Source: Nothopassalora personata | Taxonomy: Eukaryota > Ascomycota > Dothideomycetes > Mycosphaerellales > Mycosphaerellaceae | DNA length: 64,000 nucleotides | NCBI GenBank assembly: GCA_033816765.1 | Contig: CM066294.1 | Location: 310,001-374,000 of the forward strand | Direction: 5' to 3' | Part shown: positions 36,001 through 46,474 of the stretch, piece by piece | Layout: every line of letters starts with the position of its first letter | Position numbering within the stretch: the first letter of the stretch is position 1 | Program-made: the position numbers and the translations under genes | Notes under the pieces: model-generated | What the model saw: only the letters and a program-made list of their open reading frames with translations | Databases searched by the model: none | Told to the model about the DNA's origin: nothing

Positions 36001-39000
36001 TGGCCGATATCGACACAGAGAGGTACGGAAGGCAGCCATCGAGACCGTTGGTCGCCTAAGCAAGCAGGTCAACATCTCCGAATTCGCTGCGAAGATCGTC
36101 CACCCTCTGTCACGGGTCCTAATGGGCACCGATGCCACTTTGAAGCCTGTGGCCATGGAGACACTGTGTGCTTTGGTCTTTCAGCTCGGTCAGGACTACC
36201 TCCACTTTGTGCCGACCATTGACAAAGTGCTACAACAGCAGCGCATCCACAACACCGCATACAATCTCATCATAACCAAGCTGAAGAAGCACGAAGCATT
36301 GCCGCAAGATCTGAGTCCAGACGAGCGGTACGGTGATGAGGACGATGATCAGTACCCAACCGAGATCGCTACCAAAAAGCTTGCTGTCAACCAGCAGCAT
36401 CTCAAGAATGCCTGGGAGGCCAACCAGAAATCGACCAAGGAAGATTGGGTGGAGTGGATGCGGCGCTTCTCGGTCGAGTTGCTGAGGGAAAGTCCGCAAC
36501 AGGCGCTCCGGGCTTGCACGAATCTGGCCAGCATATATGCACCATTGGCGCGTACTCTGTTCAACAGTGCCTTCGTGAGCTGCTGGACAGAGCTGTACGA
36601 TCAGTACCAGGAAGAGCTTGTCCGATCGATCGAGACTGCGCTTACCAGTCCTGCTATTCCTCCCGAAATTCTGCAGATCCTGCTCAACCTAGCAGAGTTC
36701 ATGGAGCATGACGACAAAGCACTGCCCATTGATGTCCGGACCCTTGGCATGTACGCAGGCAAGTGTCACGCATTCGCCAAGGCACTCCACTACAAGGAGC
36801 TGGAATTCAATGCTGAGCAGAATGCAAGTGCGGTGGAAGCTCTGATCTCCATCAACAATCAGCTTCAGCAGACCGACGCGGCTTTTGGCATCCTTAGAAA
36901 GGCGCAAGGCTACAATGACGTCGATCTGAAGGAGACGTGGTTCGAGAAGTTGCAGCGTTGGGAAGAGGCTCTGATGGCCTACCAAGCTCGCGAGGAGAAC
37001 GAAGGAGGACCGCACCACGCCTCCTTCGAGGTCATCATGGGCAAGATGCGTTGTCTGCACGCTCTCGGCGAATGGGACACGTTGTCGCAGATCGCACAGG
37101 ACAAGTGGGGCTCTGTTTCGAATGAGAACAGGCGGCACATCGCCCCTCTGGCTGCAGCCGCTGCATGGGGTATGGGACAGTGGGACCTCATGGACGACTA
37201 CCTTGCAGCGATGAAGGCTCACACTCCCGACCGTAGCTTCTTCGGCGCCATTCTTGCCATTCACAGAAACCATTTCGACGACGCTCACATGCACATCAAC
37301 AAGGCAAGAGATGGACTTGACACCGAACTAAGCGCACTGCTCGGCGAAAGCTACACTCGTGCATACAGCGTGATTGTGCGCGTTCAAATGTTGGCCGAGC
37401 TCGAGGAGATCATCTCGTACAAGCAGCACTCGAACGACCCAGACAAGCAAGAACGCATGCGAGCTACCTGGACGAAGCGTTTGCGGGGCTGTCAGCGCAA
37501 CGTCGAAGTATGGCAGCGCAACCTCAAAGTACGGGCGCTGGTCATCACGCCTCAAGAGAACGTTGAGATGTATATCAAGTTTGCATCGATTTGCCGCAAA
37601 GCTGGCAGAAACGGTCTCGCCGAGAAGAGCTTGAACAGTTTGCTCGGCAGCTCAGGAGGTATAGGAACCCTTCTGTCTGACCCCGAGAACTGGAGCAAGG
37701 TCAAGAGTGCCCCGTACTCTGTCCAATATGCCACGTTCAAGTTCCTCTGGAGTAGCGAGCAGCATGAAGCTGCCCTCTCCGCGCTACGCGAGTTTACCGG
37801 TCGACTCAAGAACGACTACCAGGAGCGTAACGCCGCCGCCATGGCTGCAGCACCATCTATCAATGGCGCTGGCCATGCCTCGCTTCTCAACAACGGCGTC
37901 AACGGTCTCCACAGCAACGGACCGTTCGGCCCTGCTAACAGCCATCAGATCTCGCCGAGAGAGAAAGCGGAGCTGGAAGAGTGGAAGATGCTGCTTGCCC
38001 GTTGCTACCTCAAGCAAGGTGACTGGCAAGTCAAGTTACATGGCGGCGACTGGTCTTCGGACCATGTTCAGGACGTGCTGCAGTCGTACTACTCTGCGAC
38101 CAAGTACAACGAGAACTGGTACAAAGCGTGGCATGCTTGGGCGTTGTCCAATTTCGAGGTCGTCACGTCCATGAGCACAGCTGAGGGCAGAGAGCAAGCA
38201 GACGTGTCGCCTTACGTCGTCTCAGAGCATGTGGTGCCGGCCGTCAAGGGCTTCTTTAGGAGCATCGCTCTGAGCTCAATGAGCTCACTGCAAGATACAT
38301 TGCGTCTGCTCACTCTCTGGTTTGCGCATGGCGCGCATCAAGAGGTAACGCACGCCGTCGTTCAAGGCATCTCGACTGTTAGTGTGGATACCTGGCTCGA
38401 AGTCATACCTCAGTTGATTGCTAGAATCAATCAGCCGAATAGGCTTGTTCGTGAAGGCATCCATAACCTGCTTGTTGACATCGGACGAGCACATCCTCAA
38501 GCTCTGGTCTACCCGCTTACCGTCAGCATGAAGAGCGATGTCACCGGTCGCAGCAGATCTGCTGCCCGCATCATGGAGGCAATGAGGCAGCACTCTCCGA
38601 AGCTAGTTGAGCAAGCCAGTCTGGTCAGTCATGAGCTGATCAGGATCGCGGTTCTCTGGCACGAGCAGTGGCATGAAGGTCTTGAGGAGGCATCTCGTCT
38701 GTACTTCGGCGATCACAACATCCAGGGCATGCTGGCAACGCTGGAGCCGCTGCATGAGATGTTACGCAAAGGTCCGGAGACTCTGCGCGAGATCTCATTC
38801 ATCCAATCTTTTGGACGCGACCTCAACGAAGCTAGGGACTGGTGTGAGGCGTACAAGAGCACGAAGGAGATTGGTGACCTCAATCAGGCGTGGGACCTGT
38901 ACTATGGCGTGTTCAAAAGGATTGCACGGCAGCTCCCACAGCTGATGGGTCTCGAACTTCAATACGTTTCGCCAGAGCTCAAGAACGCACATGACTTGAG

Positions 39001-40282
39001 TCTGGCCATTCCCGGAACGTATCAGTCTGGAAAGCCCGTGATCAGCATCCAGAGTTTCGACCCCGTTGCCACCGTCATTTCATCGAAGCAGCGACCGCGT
39101 AAACTCACCATGAGGGGCAGCGATGGCGTCAAGTACGACTTCATTATCAAGGGACACGAGGACATTCGACAAGACGAAAGAGTCATGCAGCTTTTTGGCC
39201 TTGTCAACACTTTACTCTCGACCGACCCTGAATGTCTGAAGCGCCATCTCAACATCCAGCGCTATGCGGCAATTCCGCTATCAACACAAGCCGGTCTGCT
39301 TGGGTGGGTGCCGAATTCCGATACTCTGCATGTGCTGATCCGCGAGTACCGTGAGAGCCGCAAGATTCTTCTCAATATCGAGCACCGTATCATGTTGCAG
39401 ATGGCTCCTGATTATGATAACCTCACGTTGATGCAAAAGGTCGAAGTCTTTGGCTACGCACTGGACAACACCACCGGACAGGATCTGTACCGAGTCTTGT
39501 GGTTGAAGAGCAAGTCGTCTGAAGCCTGGCTGGACCGAAGAACCAACTACACTCGCTCGCTGGGTGTCATGTCTATGGTCGGCTACATCCTCGGTCTTGG
39601 TGATCGTCATCCAAGCAATCTTATGCTCGACCGCATCACCGGCAAGATCGTGCACATCGATTTTGGTGACTGTTTCGAGGTCGCCATGCATCGCGAGAAG
39701 TACCCCGAGCGTGTTCCGTTCCGTCTGACCAGGATGTTGACCTTCGCGATGGAAGTCAGCAACATCGAGGGATCCTTCAGAACAACCTGCGAGCAGGTCA
39801 TGCGTCTCCTGCGTGGTAACAAAGAGAGCTTGATGGCTGTACTCGAAGCCTTCATTCATGATCCACTCCTAACATGGCGTCTCGGCACGCGCGAGTCACC
39901 CCCAGAGCCCTCTTTCCCATCCGAACGCCGCACATCGATCATGGGTGCTCCTGGAGCGGATCCTGCCGCGGCACGTCGTCCTTCGGTAATGGGCGGGGAT
40001 CCGAATGCCCCATCGGGTGACAGACCGAACAACTCGTACCGACCGAACCGCCGCATCAGCACCGTGCCCGCCCTCAACGGGCATCAAGATCCAGCAGAGA
40101 AGGAAGTGCAGAACGCTCGGGCTTTGCAGGTCTTGAGCAGAGTCAAGGAGAAATTGACTGGACGCGACTTCAAGAAGGAGACTGAACTCAATGTTGTTGA
40201 GCAAGTTGAGCGCCTTCTCAGCGAAGCCACAAATCTGGAGAACCTGTGCCAGCACTACATAGGATGGTGCAGCTTCTGGTAA
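33002..40282 (+). CDS. TOR: TOR serine/threonine protein kinase
   Basis: The catalytic subunit of TOR complexes, which couples nutrient state to growth. One exon of 2,426 aa, full length for the family. The N-terminal 1,250 or so residues are HEAT repeats and the FAT domain follows. The FRB domain starts at about 1,878 (LWHEQWHEGLEEASRLYFGD) and contains Ser1898, the position whose mutation gives rapamycin resistance in yeast, so FKBP12-rapamycin binding is expected. The PI3K-like kinase domain (about 2,030-2,290) has GHEDIRQDERVMQLF, the catalytic loop GDRHPSN (Asp2201, Asn2206) and HIDFGD (Asp2220). The FATC end is CQHYIGWCSFW. Between kinase and FATC (about 2,300-2,360) a low-complexity stretch carries three RRxS motifs (S2312, S2328, S2353). 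The start is the first ATG after a C-rich leader. Presumably the only TOR gene, as in most filamentous ascomycetes (known for the group, not shown here). Confidence 0.98.
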   Translation: MATRDMLDPIFQDLRKDKVRQTAANHLLECVNNAFRELQPSQFAAFYNEVNSRMVAMILSGNDSNERIGGLYALNALIDFKGDDAAQKVTKFSNYIKRTLEGNDNVAMTVAAKCLGRLATPGGALTAELVEAEVKHALEWLTSERNENRRFAAVLVLRELARNSSTLLYMYIPGILVSIWEGLRDQKVVIRETSAEVVSKCFTILSARDPQQRSTCLTRMFEGAQDGFRRGTVECIHGSLLVYKELLIAGGMFMHGTKYKDACERVLIQQYREHRDPTIRRTVVEIIPLLAAYAPKEFCHNYLARSMQHLQTLLKDPKQRNMAFTAIGKIAHAVGSQIAPYLDTILLHIRDALSVKNRTKHSDEAPIFECISMISIAVGQTLSKYMEALLDPIFACGLSDGLTQALVDMAHYIPPVKSTIQEKLLDLLSRTLCGQPFQTLGHPTQGKGLPPIFTKEWRDQKDPQHQEHKDAEIALALHTLGSFDFSGHVLNEFVRDVAIRYVEDDDATIRKAAALTCCQLFVKDPIVHQTSHHAIQVVSDVIEKLLTVGVADAHPDIRQTVLASLDARFDRHLAKAENVRTLFLALNDEKFSIREASMTIIGRLTAVNPAYVFPSLRKVLIQLLTEIEYSNNPNNKRESAQLISHLVNASSKLIKPYVDPMVTVLLPKAEDSNADVAATTLKAIGDLAIVGGDEMVKYIPELMKIILRSLQDLASPKKREAALCTLGQLASNSGYVIDPFLDHPELLTILVNIVKNEPPGDLRRETIRLMGILGALDPYKHQQVIEESPESNLRAEAEAESDVTLIMKGITPSNEDYYPTVVINTLMTMLKEDTLKQYHSGVVEAVMNIYATMGMKCVPFLGTVVPGIVGVLKDASSDNRLEGYFNQLSLLVKIVRQHIRPHLKVILGAISDHWYKSTQLQATILSLIESIARSLEGEFKVYLADVLPLMLGVLDADNRTEAGRAACQRVLHAFLVFGASAEEYMHLIIPVIVRMFDITDGRYRHREVRKAAIETVGRLSKQVNISEFAAKIVHPLSRVLMGTDATLKPVAMETLCALVFQLGQDYLHFVPTIDKVLQQQRIHNTAYNLIITKLKKHEALPQDLSPDERYGDEDDDQYPTEIATKKLAVNQQHLKNAWEANQKSTKEDWVEWMRRFSVELLRESPQQALRACTNLASIYAPLARTLFNSAFVSCWTELYDQYQEELVRSIETALTSPAIPPEILQILLNLAEFMEHDDKALPIDVRTLGMYAGKCHAFAKALHYKELEFNAEQNASAVEALISINNQLQQTDAAFGILRKAQGYNDVDLKETWFEKLQRWEEALMAYQAREENEGGPHHASFEVIMGKMRCLHALGEWDTLSQIAQDKWGSVSNENRRHIAPLAAAAAWGMGQWDLMDDYLAAMKAHTPDRSFFGAILAIHRNHFDDAHMHINKARDGLDTELSALLGESYTRAYSVIVRVQMLAELEEIISYKQHSNDPDKQERMRATWTKRLRGCQRNVEVWQRNLKVRALVITPQENVEMYIKFASICRKAGRNGLAEKSLNSLLGSSGGIGTLLSDPENWSKVKSAPYSVQYATFKFLWSSEQHEAALSALREFTGRLKNDYQERNAAAMAAAPSINGAGHASLLNNGVNGLHSNGPFGPANSHQISPREKAELEEWKMLLARCYLKQGDWQVKLHGGDWSSDHVQDVLQSYYSATKYNENWYKAWHAWALSNFEVVTSMSTAEGREQADVSPYVVSEHVVPAVKGFFRSIALSSMSSLQDTLRLLTLWFAHGAHQEVTHAVVQGISTVSVDTWLEVIPQLIARINQPNRLVREGIHNLLVDIGRAHPQALVYPLTVSMKSDVTGRSRSAARIMEAMRQHSPKLVEQASLVSHELIRIAVLWHEQWHEGLEEASRLYFGDHNIQGMLATLEPLHEMLRKGPETLREISFIQSFGRDLNEARDWCEAYKSTKEIGDLNQAWDLYYGVFKRIARQLPQLMGLELQYVSPELKNAHDLSLAIPGTYQSGKPVISIQSFDPVATVISSKQRPRKLTMRGSDGVKYDFIIKGHEDIRQDERVMQLFGLVNTLLSTDPECLKRHLNIQRYAAIPLSTQAGLLGWVPNSDTLHVLIREYRESRKILLNIEHRIMLQMAPDYDNLTLMQKVEVFGYALDNTTGQDLYRVLWLKSKSSEAWLDRRTNYTRSLGVMSMVGYILGLGDRHPSNLMLDRITGKIVHIDFGDCFEVAMHREKYPERVPFRLTRMLTFAMEVSNIEGSFRTTCEQVMRLLRGNKESLMAVLEAFIHDPLLTWRLGTRESPPEPSFPSERRTSIMGAPGADPAAARRPSVMGGDPNAPSGDRPNNSYRPNRRISTVPALNGHQDPAEKEVQNARALQVLSRVKEKLTGRDFKKETELNVVEQVERLLSEATNLENLCQHYIGWCSFW

Positions 40283-40976
40283 GGATAACGTGTGAGATGG
40301 GTGGTTTACTGGCGTTGAGAAGAAAAGGCTGGCTCCCGGTATGGATTGTCACTGTATGGTTCAGCGAGGCGTTGTGGTACGGGTGCTTGCTAACAAAAGA
40401 GGATGCGGTGAAGATCATGCGGGAAAGATCGTTTGCTGCTGCAACAGAATGCTCGGAATGGCAGCACAGCTTTAGCGCTGCATAGCACAGCCTAGCATAG
40501 CACAGCCCAGCATAGCGGTTGACGGTACGATGAATTGACACGGATTTGGCCCCAATGAACAGAGCCGAAGGCCCGAAGACGACCTCATGTTGCCCTTGGA
40601 CTGCTTCGATCCTCGTGGCCTTTCGTCTAGGACTGATCCAGGCCGTCTTCTCCACAATTTGGCTTTTCTAGTGCCTTCACCTCCTCCTCTTCGAGTAGAC
40701 GGACCAATCAAGATGTCATATCGGATCTGAGTGTCGGATCGACTAATCGGTAGCTCATCAAACGAGGGCGATGACGGTAAACCCTCTGCATTATGCCCCT
40801 TCAAGCCGATTGCCACTGTAAACACCGACGGCATCAGCGGATGTAACACCCACGTAAAAGGGACTGTATATACAGCATAGCATCATCATCGACATCACCA
40901 TGCTCCACACATTCTCATATCGCACTGCCAAACAACACTCCAACTTCCCATTCAAAACATTGCCAACCTCAACACC
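40283..40976. other. Intergenic between TOR and the monooxygenase
   Basis: It contains a short repeat of agcatagcacagcc units (about 40,478-40,516), near the TOR 3' end. A TATA-like tatatac lies at about 40,867, roughly 110 bp before the next ATG. No gene was seen. Confidence 0.5.
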
Positions 40977-42278
40977 ATGTCCCCAAACAAGAAAGACTTC
41001 GACCTCGCCATAATCGGCGGCGGAATTTCCGGCCTAACCCTCGCCATCGCCCTTCAAACCCGGGGCCTCAAGGTCAAGATCTACGAGCAAGCCCCTCACT
41101 TTGGCGAAATCGGCGCAGGCGTAGCATTCACCGGGAACGCGGTCCAATCCATGAAGCACTGCTACTCCGGAATCTACGAAGCGTTTGAGAAAGTCCGAAC
41201 CGGAAACATCTGGCCTTCGAAGAAGAACGTCTGGTTCGACTACCACGATGGGTATCACGATCGGGGAGATGGGAAGACGTTGGCGTTTAGCATTACGAAT
41301 GCGTTGGGACAGGCGGGGGTTCATAGGGCGAGGTATCTGGACGAGTTGGTGAAATTGTTGCCCGGGGAGTGTGCGGAATTCGGTCGAAGGCTGGAGAATC
41401 TCACTAGGGATTCCGATGGGAGGCACGTTCTTCACTTCCACGACGGGTCTACGGCGACTGCGTCAGCGGTCATAGGATGTGATGGGATCAAGTCGAAGGT
41501 CCGGAGTCTAATGTACGGCGCTTCGCATCCGTGCTCGAAGCCGACGTATACGCACAAGTATGCGTACAGAGCTCTCGTCACGATGGAGGACGCGGTCAAA
41601 GCTGTCGGGGAGGAGAAGGCGCAGAATGCGTGCATGCACATGGGACCTGGCGGACATATGTTGACGTTCCCGGTGAACCATGGGAAGACGCTGAATATCG
41701 TGGCGTTCCACACGACGGAGGACGATTGGCGGGACGATCAGCACTTGACCAAGCCAGCGAAGCGTGAGGATGCATTGAAAGATTTCGACGGGTATGGGAG
41801 AGACGTTCGGAATCTGTTGGAACTGTGTCAGCCGGAGCTGGATATATGGGCCATCTTCCACTTGGGGGATAATCCCGTGCCGAAATACAACGACGGTTCC
41901 GTTTTACTCATCGGCGACGCAGCTCACGCGACCAGTCCGCATCATGGTGCTGGGGCTGGGTTTTGTATTGAGGATAGTGCCGTGCTGGCGAATCTGCTGG
42001 CGGATGAGAGAGTGAAGAGTCAGAAAGATATCGAAGCTGCGTTTGAGACGTTTGACCAAGTTAGGAGGGAAAGGGGGAACTGGTTGGTGCAGACCAGCGA
42101 GCATATCGGGAACTGTTATGAGTGGCTTGCTAACGGTGTTGGGGAAGACTTTGGAGAGATCAAGCATGAGATTGATACCAGGAATGGTAAGATCGCGGAC
42201 GTGGATGTTGCGGCCATGTGCCGGGAGGCGAAGCAGCAGCTGGGTGCAAGTTTGGCAGCCAGTGTGAAGCAGCTATGA
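40977..42278 (+). CDS. FAD-dependent monooxygenase, salicylate-hydroxylase-like
   Basis: Single exon, 433 aa, typical for class A flavoprotein hydroxylases. The dinucleotide-binding GxGxxG motif is LAIIGGGISGLTLA (about residues 10-23) with the acidic end YEQ. The DG motif is VIGCDGIKSKVR (about 165-176), and the GD motif is VLLIGDAAHATSPHHGAG (about 309-326), all intact. The best family match by these motifs is salicylate 1-monooxygenase, which makes catechol from salicylate with NAD(P)H and O2; 3-hydroxybenzoate or 6-hydroxynicotinate type substrates cannot be excluded. The next gene on the same strand is an intradiol ring-cleavage dioxygenase and then a Zn2Cys6 regulator, which supports an aromatic-catabolic role. 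Confidence 0.87.
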   Translation: MSPNKKDFDLAIIGGGISGLTLAIALQTRGLKVKIYEQAPHFGEIGAGVAFTGNAVQSMKHCYSGIYEAFEKVRTGNIWPSKKNVWFDYHDGYHDRGDGKTLAFSITNALGQAGVHRARYLDELVKLLPGECAEFGRRLENLTRDSDGRHVLHFHDGSTATASAVIGCDGIKSKVRSLMYGASHPCSKPTYTHKYAYRALVTMEDAVKAVGEEKAQNACMHMGPGGHMLTFPVNHGKTLNIVAFHTTEDDWRDDQHLTKPAKREDALKDFDGYGRDVRNLLELCQPELDIWAIFHLGDNPVPKYNDGSVLLIGDAAHATSPHHGAGAGFCIEDSAVLANLLADERVKSQKDIEAAFETFDQVRRERGNWLVQTSEHIGNCYEWLANGVGEDFGEIKHEIDTRNGKIADVDVAAMCREAKQQLGASLAASVKQL

Positions 42279-43042
42279 TATGTGTGGACAATACGAAAGT
42301 ATGGATATTGTGCTGACCGCTTGATGAGCTCCTGGTTTCTATCTTTTGATCGTGCACGCGCGTCGCTGCTTCGACACGATAGCTGCTGGCATTCCTGCTG
42401 GAGATAGTATCAATTTGCAATCGTTGCATGACTGACAGTTTGGTCGGATTGCATTGCACGAAAGAGGCGATTGTCCGCGCAGGCTACATTGTTGAAATGG
42501 GATCTTGCTCTTACGTCGACCTTCCCCTATGAGCGCTCCGCAATGTCTCAGCAGACTATGTGAGACTCAGATACCAAGGAGCTTCGCCTGGGAGATAAAA
42601 GGAAGTCCTGCCTATTCTCCTCTGTCAATGCCGCAGGCTTCTGCCAAGTCTGTACAGCCTGGCTTCCAGAATATCACATATGTACTCAACTAGGTTCCCA
42701 TGCTCATCGCCACCAATGGCGCTGCATACATTGCCAATATGAGACAAATTATGCAGTAGAGCATGGCACGTGAGCGCTTGCTTATGCACCGAGCCGAGCA
42801 GAATGTGCCGAGCCAGGTTTGCAGCCGATGCTGAACGAGCCTACGTCCCGAGAGCCGATCCCTGCGAATATGCGGCCCCACCAGCACTGAGGCCGAGGTT
42901 AGGACGGGTCTGTTGTTACTCTACAACATTTCCTTGAAATCCAGGTGCGCAATATGAGATCGAATAGCGGGCCATTTGCGACTGCTTACCACGCCGTGCA
43001 ACTTGAATAATCAAGCACTCAATCGACTCGTTGACAATCATC
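42279..43042. promoter_or_regulatory. Intergenic/promoter region of the dioxygenase gene
   Basis: About 760 bp between two co-oriented catabolic genes. A TATA-like gagataaaagg lies near 42,593. Several CGG/CCG words occur, as needed for a Zn2Cys6 regulator site, but no clear paired CGG element could be singled out. Confidence 0.45.
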
Positions 43043-44145
43043 ATGACTTCAAACAGACTGAGCCACAAGGGTCCAGATATCAAGAAGAATGCCGATGGGT
43101 CTGCTCGCTTCGACCCAACGTTCACGCAGAGCGTCGTTGAAGCAATGGGTCCAAAGACCTCGCCTCGAATGAGAGAGGTGATGGCTTGCCTGATCCCACA
43201 TCTCCACGACTTCGCTCGTGAGGTAGAGTTGACAGTCGACGAATGGATGGCTGGCGTGAACTTGCTCAATTGGGCAGGTCAGATGAGTAACGACAGGAGG
43301 AACGAAGGCCAGCTTGTCTGTGATGTGGTTGGGCTTGAGTCGTAAGTGGTTGCCGTGGTGTCTCGCAGTGATCGAACTGATCATTCTTTAGTCTCGTCGA
43401 TGAGATCACATACAAAAAGGCTTTGGAAGCTGCAGATACTGCCACTCAGAGCGCCATCCTTGGACCGTTCTTCCGCACGGATCATCCGGTGCGACCGAAG
43501 GGTGCAAACATCCACATCAACAAAGGCGAAGGCGGCGAGCAATTGTACTTCTTCGGCCGGGTGATGGATGCTAAGACTGGACGCCCTTTGGTGAACGCCT
43601 CTATAGATGTATGGATGGCGTCCACGAATGGCCTGTACGAACAACAAGACGATAAGCAAGTCGAACACAACTTGCGAGGCAAATTCTTGACAGATTCCAA
43701 TGGTGAATATGCATTCTATTGCATCAGACCCACACCATATCCGGTCCCATTTGATGGCCCAGCAGGGAAGTTGTTGCAGCTCATGGATCGTCATCCTTAC
43801 AGACCTGGGCACATTCATCTGATTGTAAGCAAGAACCGAGCAACAGGACCCAAGGAAGTGGTGCTGATCAGATGTCAGGTACTCAAGGAAGGCTATGAGC
43901 CGATCACCACCCAGATCTTTGACGCTAAGAGCGACTATCTTGACAATGACTCAGTAAGCGCTAGTTGCAGAGGTTTGATTCAAGCAGTGCTTCCGCTAAC
44001 ATGATCGATCCAGGTGTTCGCCGTGAAAGACAGTCTCATAGTGGACTTTCAGCCCCGGGAGAATGACCCCGAGGCTAAGCTTGAGATTCAGTATGATGTG
44101 CGCATGGCGCCTGCTGATCTGGCGAAGAAGAAGGCCTCGGTGTGA
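43043..44145 (+). CDS. Intradiol ring-cleavage dioxygenase (catechol/hydroxyquinol 1,2-)
   Basis: It opens catechol-type rings between the two hydroxyls using Fe(III) and O2, giving cis,cis-muconate from catechol. The exons are 43,043-43,341, 43,392-43,953 and 44,014-44,145 (introns of 50 and 60 bp, GTAAGT and GTAAGC donors, the second with a GCTAAC branch), giving 330 aa. The N-terminal part (about 20-120) is the helical dimerisation domain (SPRMREVMACLIPHLHDF, LNWAG). The catalytic part has ILGPFFR, then the expected iron ligands: Tyr in NGLYE, Tyr in PYPVPFDGPAG, and both His in RPGHIHLIV. The residues cannot tell catechol from hydroxyquinol with certainty. It lies 765 bp downstream of the monooxygenase and 37 bp tail-to-tail from the regulator gene. 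Confidence 0.92.
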
Positions 44146-44182
44146 AGAGATTGCAAGAGAGCCAGTGCAGGTATTGCTGCCG

Positions 44183-46474
44183 CTACATTTGGGGCATCTC
44201 TAGCCAATCGAGGTTGATGAGCTGTTGCCCAAACCACGCTTCTGACATGTTATCTGCACTGGAATTCAGGTCGATATCGTCCAGATTGATCTGTGGGTAC
44301 ATATCGTTGCCGTGTGCTGTCGTGGTGCCGCTTACGTCGTTTCTTATTGCAAAGTTGTCATGTGCTGCTGTACGCTGAGGGTCACCTTCGCGGGCGTCAG
44401 TGAGCCAGGCTTTCATGGTCTGCAGAATGCTCCGGGCATGTGCCGCAGAATGTATCTGGTCCTCGTAATGCTGCAGGATGTGCCAGCATCGTGCCCAGGA
44501 AGCTTCAATGTCGTTGGCTGTAACCCGTGGACCAAGCCCTTCCACCTTAGAGGACGCGAGCAGCACTATAGCCGCAGAGAATGTGAAGTACACAGTATGC
44601 CAGCCAGAGCTCCGGTACGGGGTTCCTAAGTTCTCGTACAGTGTGTCGAGCAGACGGCAAGCTGTGAAGATGCAGAGGGTACAGCAGCTGCGAATTAAGT
44701 CGTCGTCCAGCGACATTGGGGTTGTGAAACCTCTGGCGTTTCTCCTTGTTAACATGAGCAGTAGTGGTCGCAGCGAGAGTAGTCTCACGTACAAAAATCG
44801 GCAGTATAGGACTTGTTGCTGCAGGTGGACGTGATCCTCGGTCGCAATGCCACCGACTGGCACTTGCAGGTACTCGGGAACGTCCTCGACAAACTTGTCT
44901 AGTCTGCGGTTCAGATCTAGGACAGGTGCTAGCAGTTCCGAAGCCTGGGATGATTCGTTGGGCTTTTTCTGTGAAGGGACACCCGAGCTGTCTCTATAGA
45001 AAAGCTCTAAGATTTCTTCGAGCAAGTCGAACAATCGGCAAGATGACACGAACAGCCCTAGTCGCGACGGCACAGAAGAAGGCTGCACGCCGATATCATG
45101 GTCGCTGAGATACTCGTCATCCACCAATGCAGGAGCTGGAATGTCTGTGCGTCTGCCAATCATCGAAGGTCGCCCAAAGGTCATGGCCAGCAGACGGTCT
45201 AGGTTCACGCATGTGTGCCATATCCTTCGACTCATTTCCAGCTCGAGCTGTGTAATATCTTTGCGGCTACCACGATTAACATGTAAACCAAGACTTTGCC
45301 CCATTCTGATTGCGAGTCCCAGAGAGTTCCAACAACGGCTGGCATGCTCTGTGCTCTGCAAGTACACCGCCGTGAGCACCAGCATCTGCACTAAGTTGAT
45401 TGATGTGGAATCAAGGATGTCGAATGGGTAGGACTGTCGAGATGTCTGGTAGAAGTCGTCCGCTACCGACGCTTTCTGAGTTGCATCTACTTGTGCACTG
45501 AATTTGCAGCCCAGGGCGAAGACTAGGTTCAGTGTAGAGGTGAAGATGGCTTCTTCGGCTTCTGATTCGTGGCCAGCCAGGGACTTGTCGTCTTCAATCC
45601 AAAGTGTGTCGTACTTTAGCATGAAGCTAGGCTTATGCAATACTGGGAACAGGGGGTGGATGAACTCCCAAAAGCAAAGCAAGAATTGATCAGCCTGCCG
45701 TCTGCGTGGTAATACAGCAACGCCATGAGCCTTAGCAGGTAAACGATCTGGTACAGCCGATCCACTACTAGCATCTGCCAATTCTCTCGATCCACTGGCG
45801 ACGTGATGTGCTGGAGTCACCGACCCGGATCGACTCTGGTTCGGCATGACATGACGCAGAAAGGCGACAGTCGAGGAAGGACCATATAGAGACTCATCGT
45901 GGCCAGCTGCAACGGTAGCCAGACCATCTGCTCTCGCATGCACCAGGCCATGATGCGGTCCTGATACGCCGAATCCAGGATCTATCCTTGACCTCTGAGG
46001 AGGTTTTGGGTAAAACGCTGCTGCTGTAGGGCCTGGTCGCTTCGTCAGCAGAGGTCTGTTGATGAGGCACTATACGGTTCGGCCACGTGTACCAAATGCT
46101 TGCCCATTTTGGATGCGCAACTTACCGGCTGCAGGAATTGAATGAGGCCTGTTTACAGTCGCGTGCGACGTTGCTTGAGCAGATATCGGGTCGGGTATTC
46201 GGTTCGGAGCTTCTGTTGGCCGCCGTGGAGCGTGAGGTTTTGCACGCTGCCGGCGAGCATGATCAAACCTACAGGTGCTGGCCACTCCACGATTCTGACA
46301 TGCTGCACAAACAGGCTGTCGTCCGTCACATCTCGTCTTCCGGTCTCTACACGGCGTACAAGCTTGTGAGATGCGCTGTCTCTTTGGCTCCGGCGGTGGC
46401 GGTGGCGGTGGCGGCGCTTCAGATGCAGACTGTTGTGGCAGGGCGGACGCTGAATATGTGGTTGTTGTCTCCAT
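44183..46474 (-). CDS. Zn2Cys6 transcription factor of the aromatic cluster
   Basis: Two exons, 46,474-46,093 and about 46,023-44,183, with an intron GTACAC...CTACAG of 69 bp; an acceptor 3 bp later also keeps frame. About 740 aa. The frame is open to 46,528, but the Met at 46,472-46,474 (METTTTYSAS) seems the likelier start. After a poly-Pro run the binuclear cluster reads CTPCRDRKTRCDG then CAACQNRGVASTC (spacing C2C6C6C2C8C). The middle region (FLLCFWEFIHPLFPVLHKP, then MSRRIWHTCVNLDRLLAMTF) is the fungal-specific transcription factor domain (PF04082 type). The end is EMPQM. It is convergent with the dioxygenase; a pathway-specific activator role is inferred from position. Confidence 0.88.
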
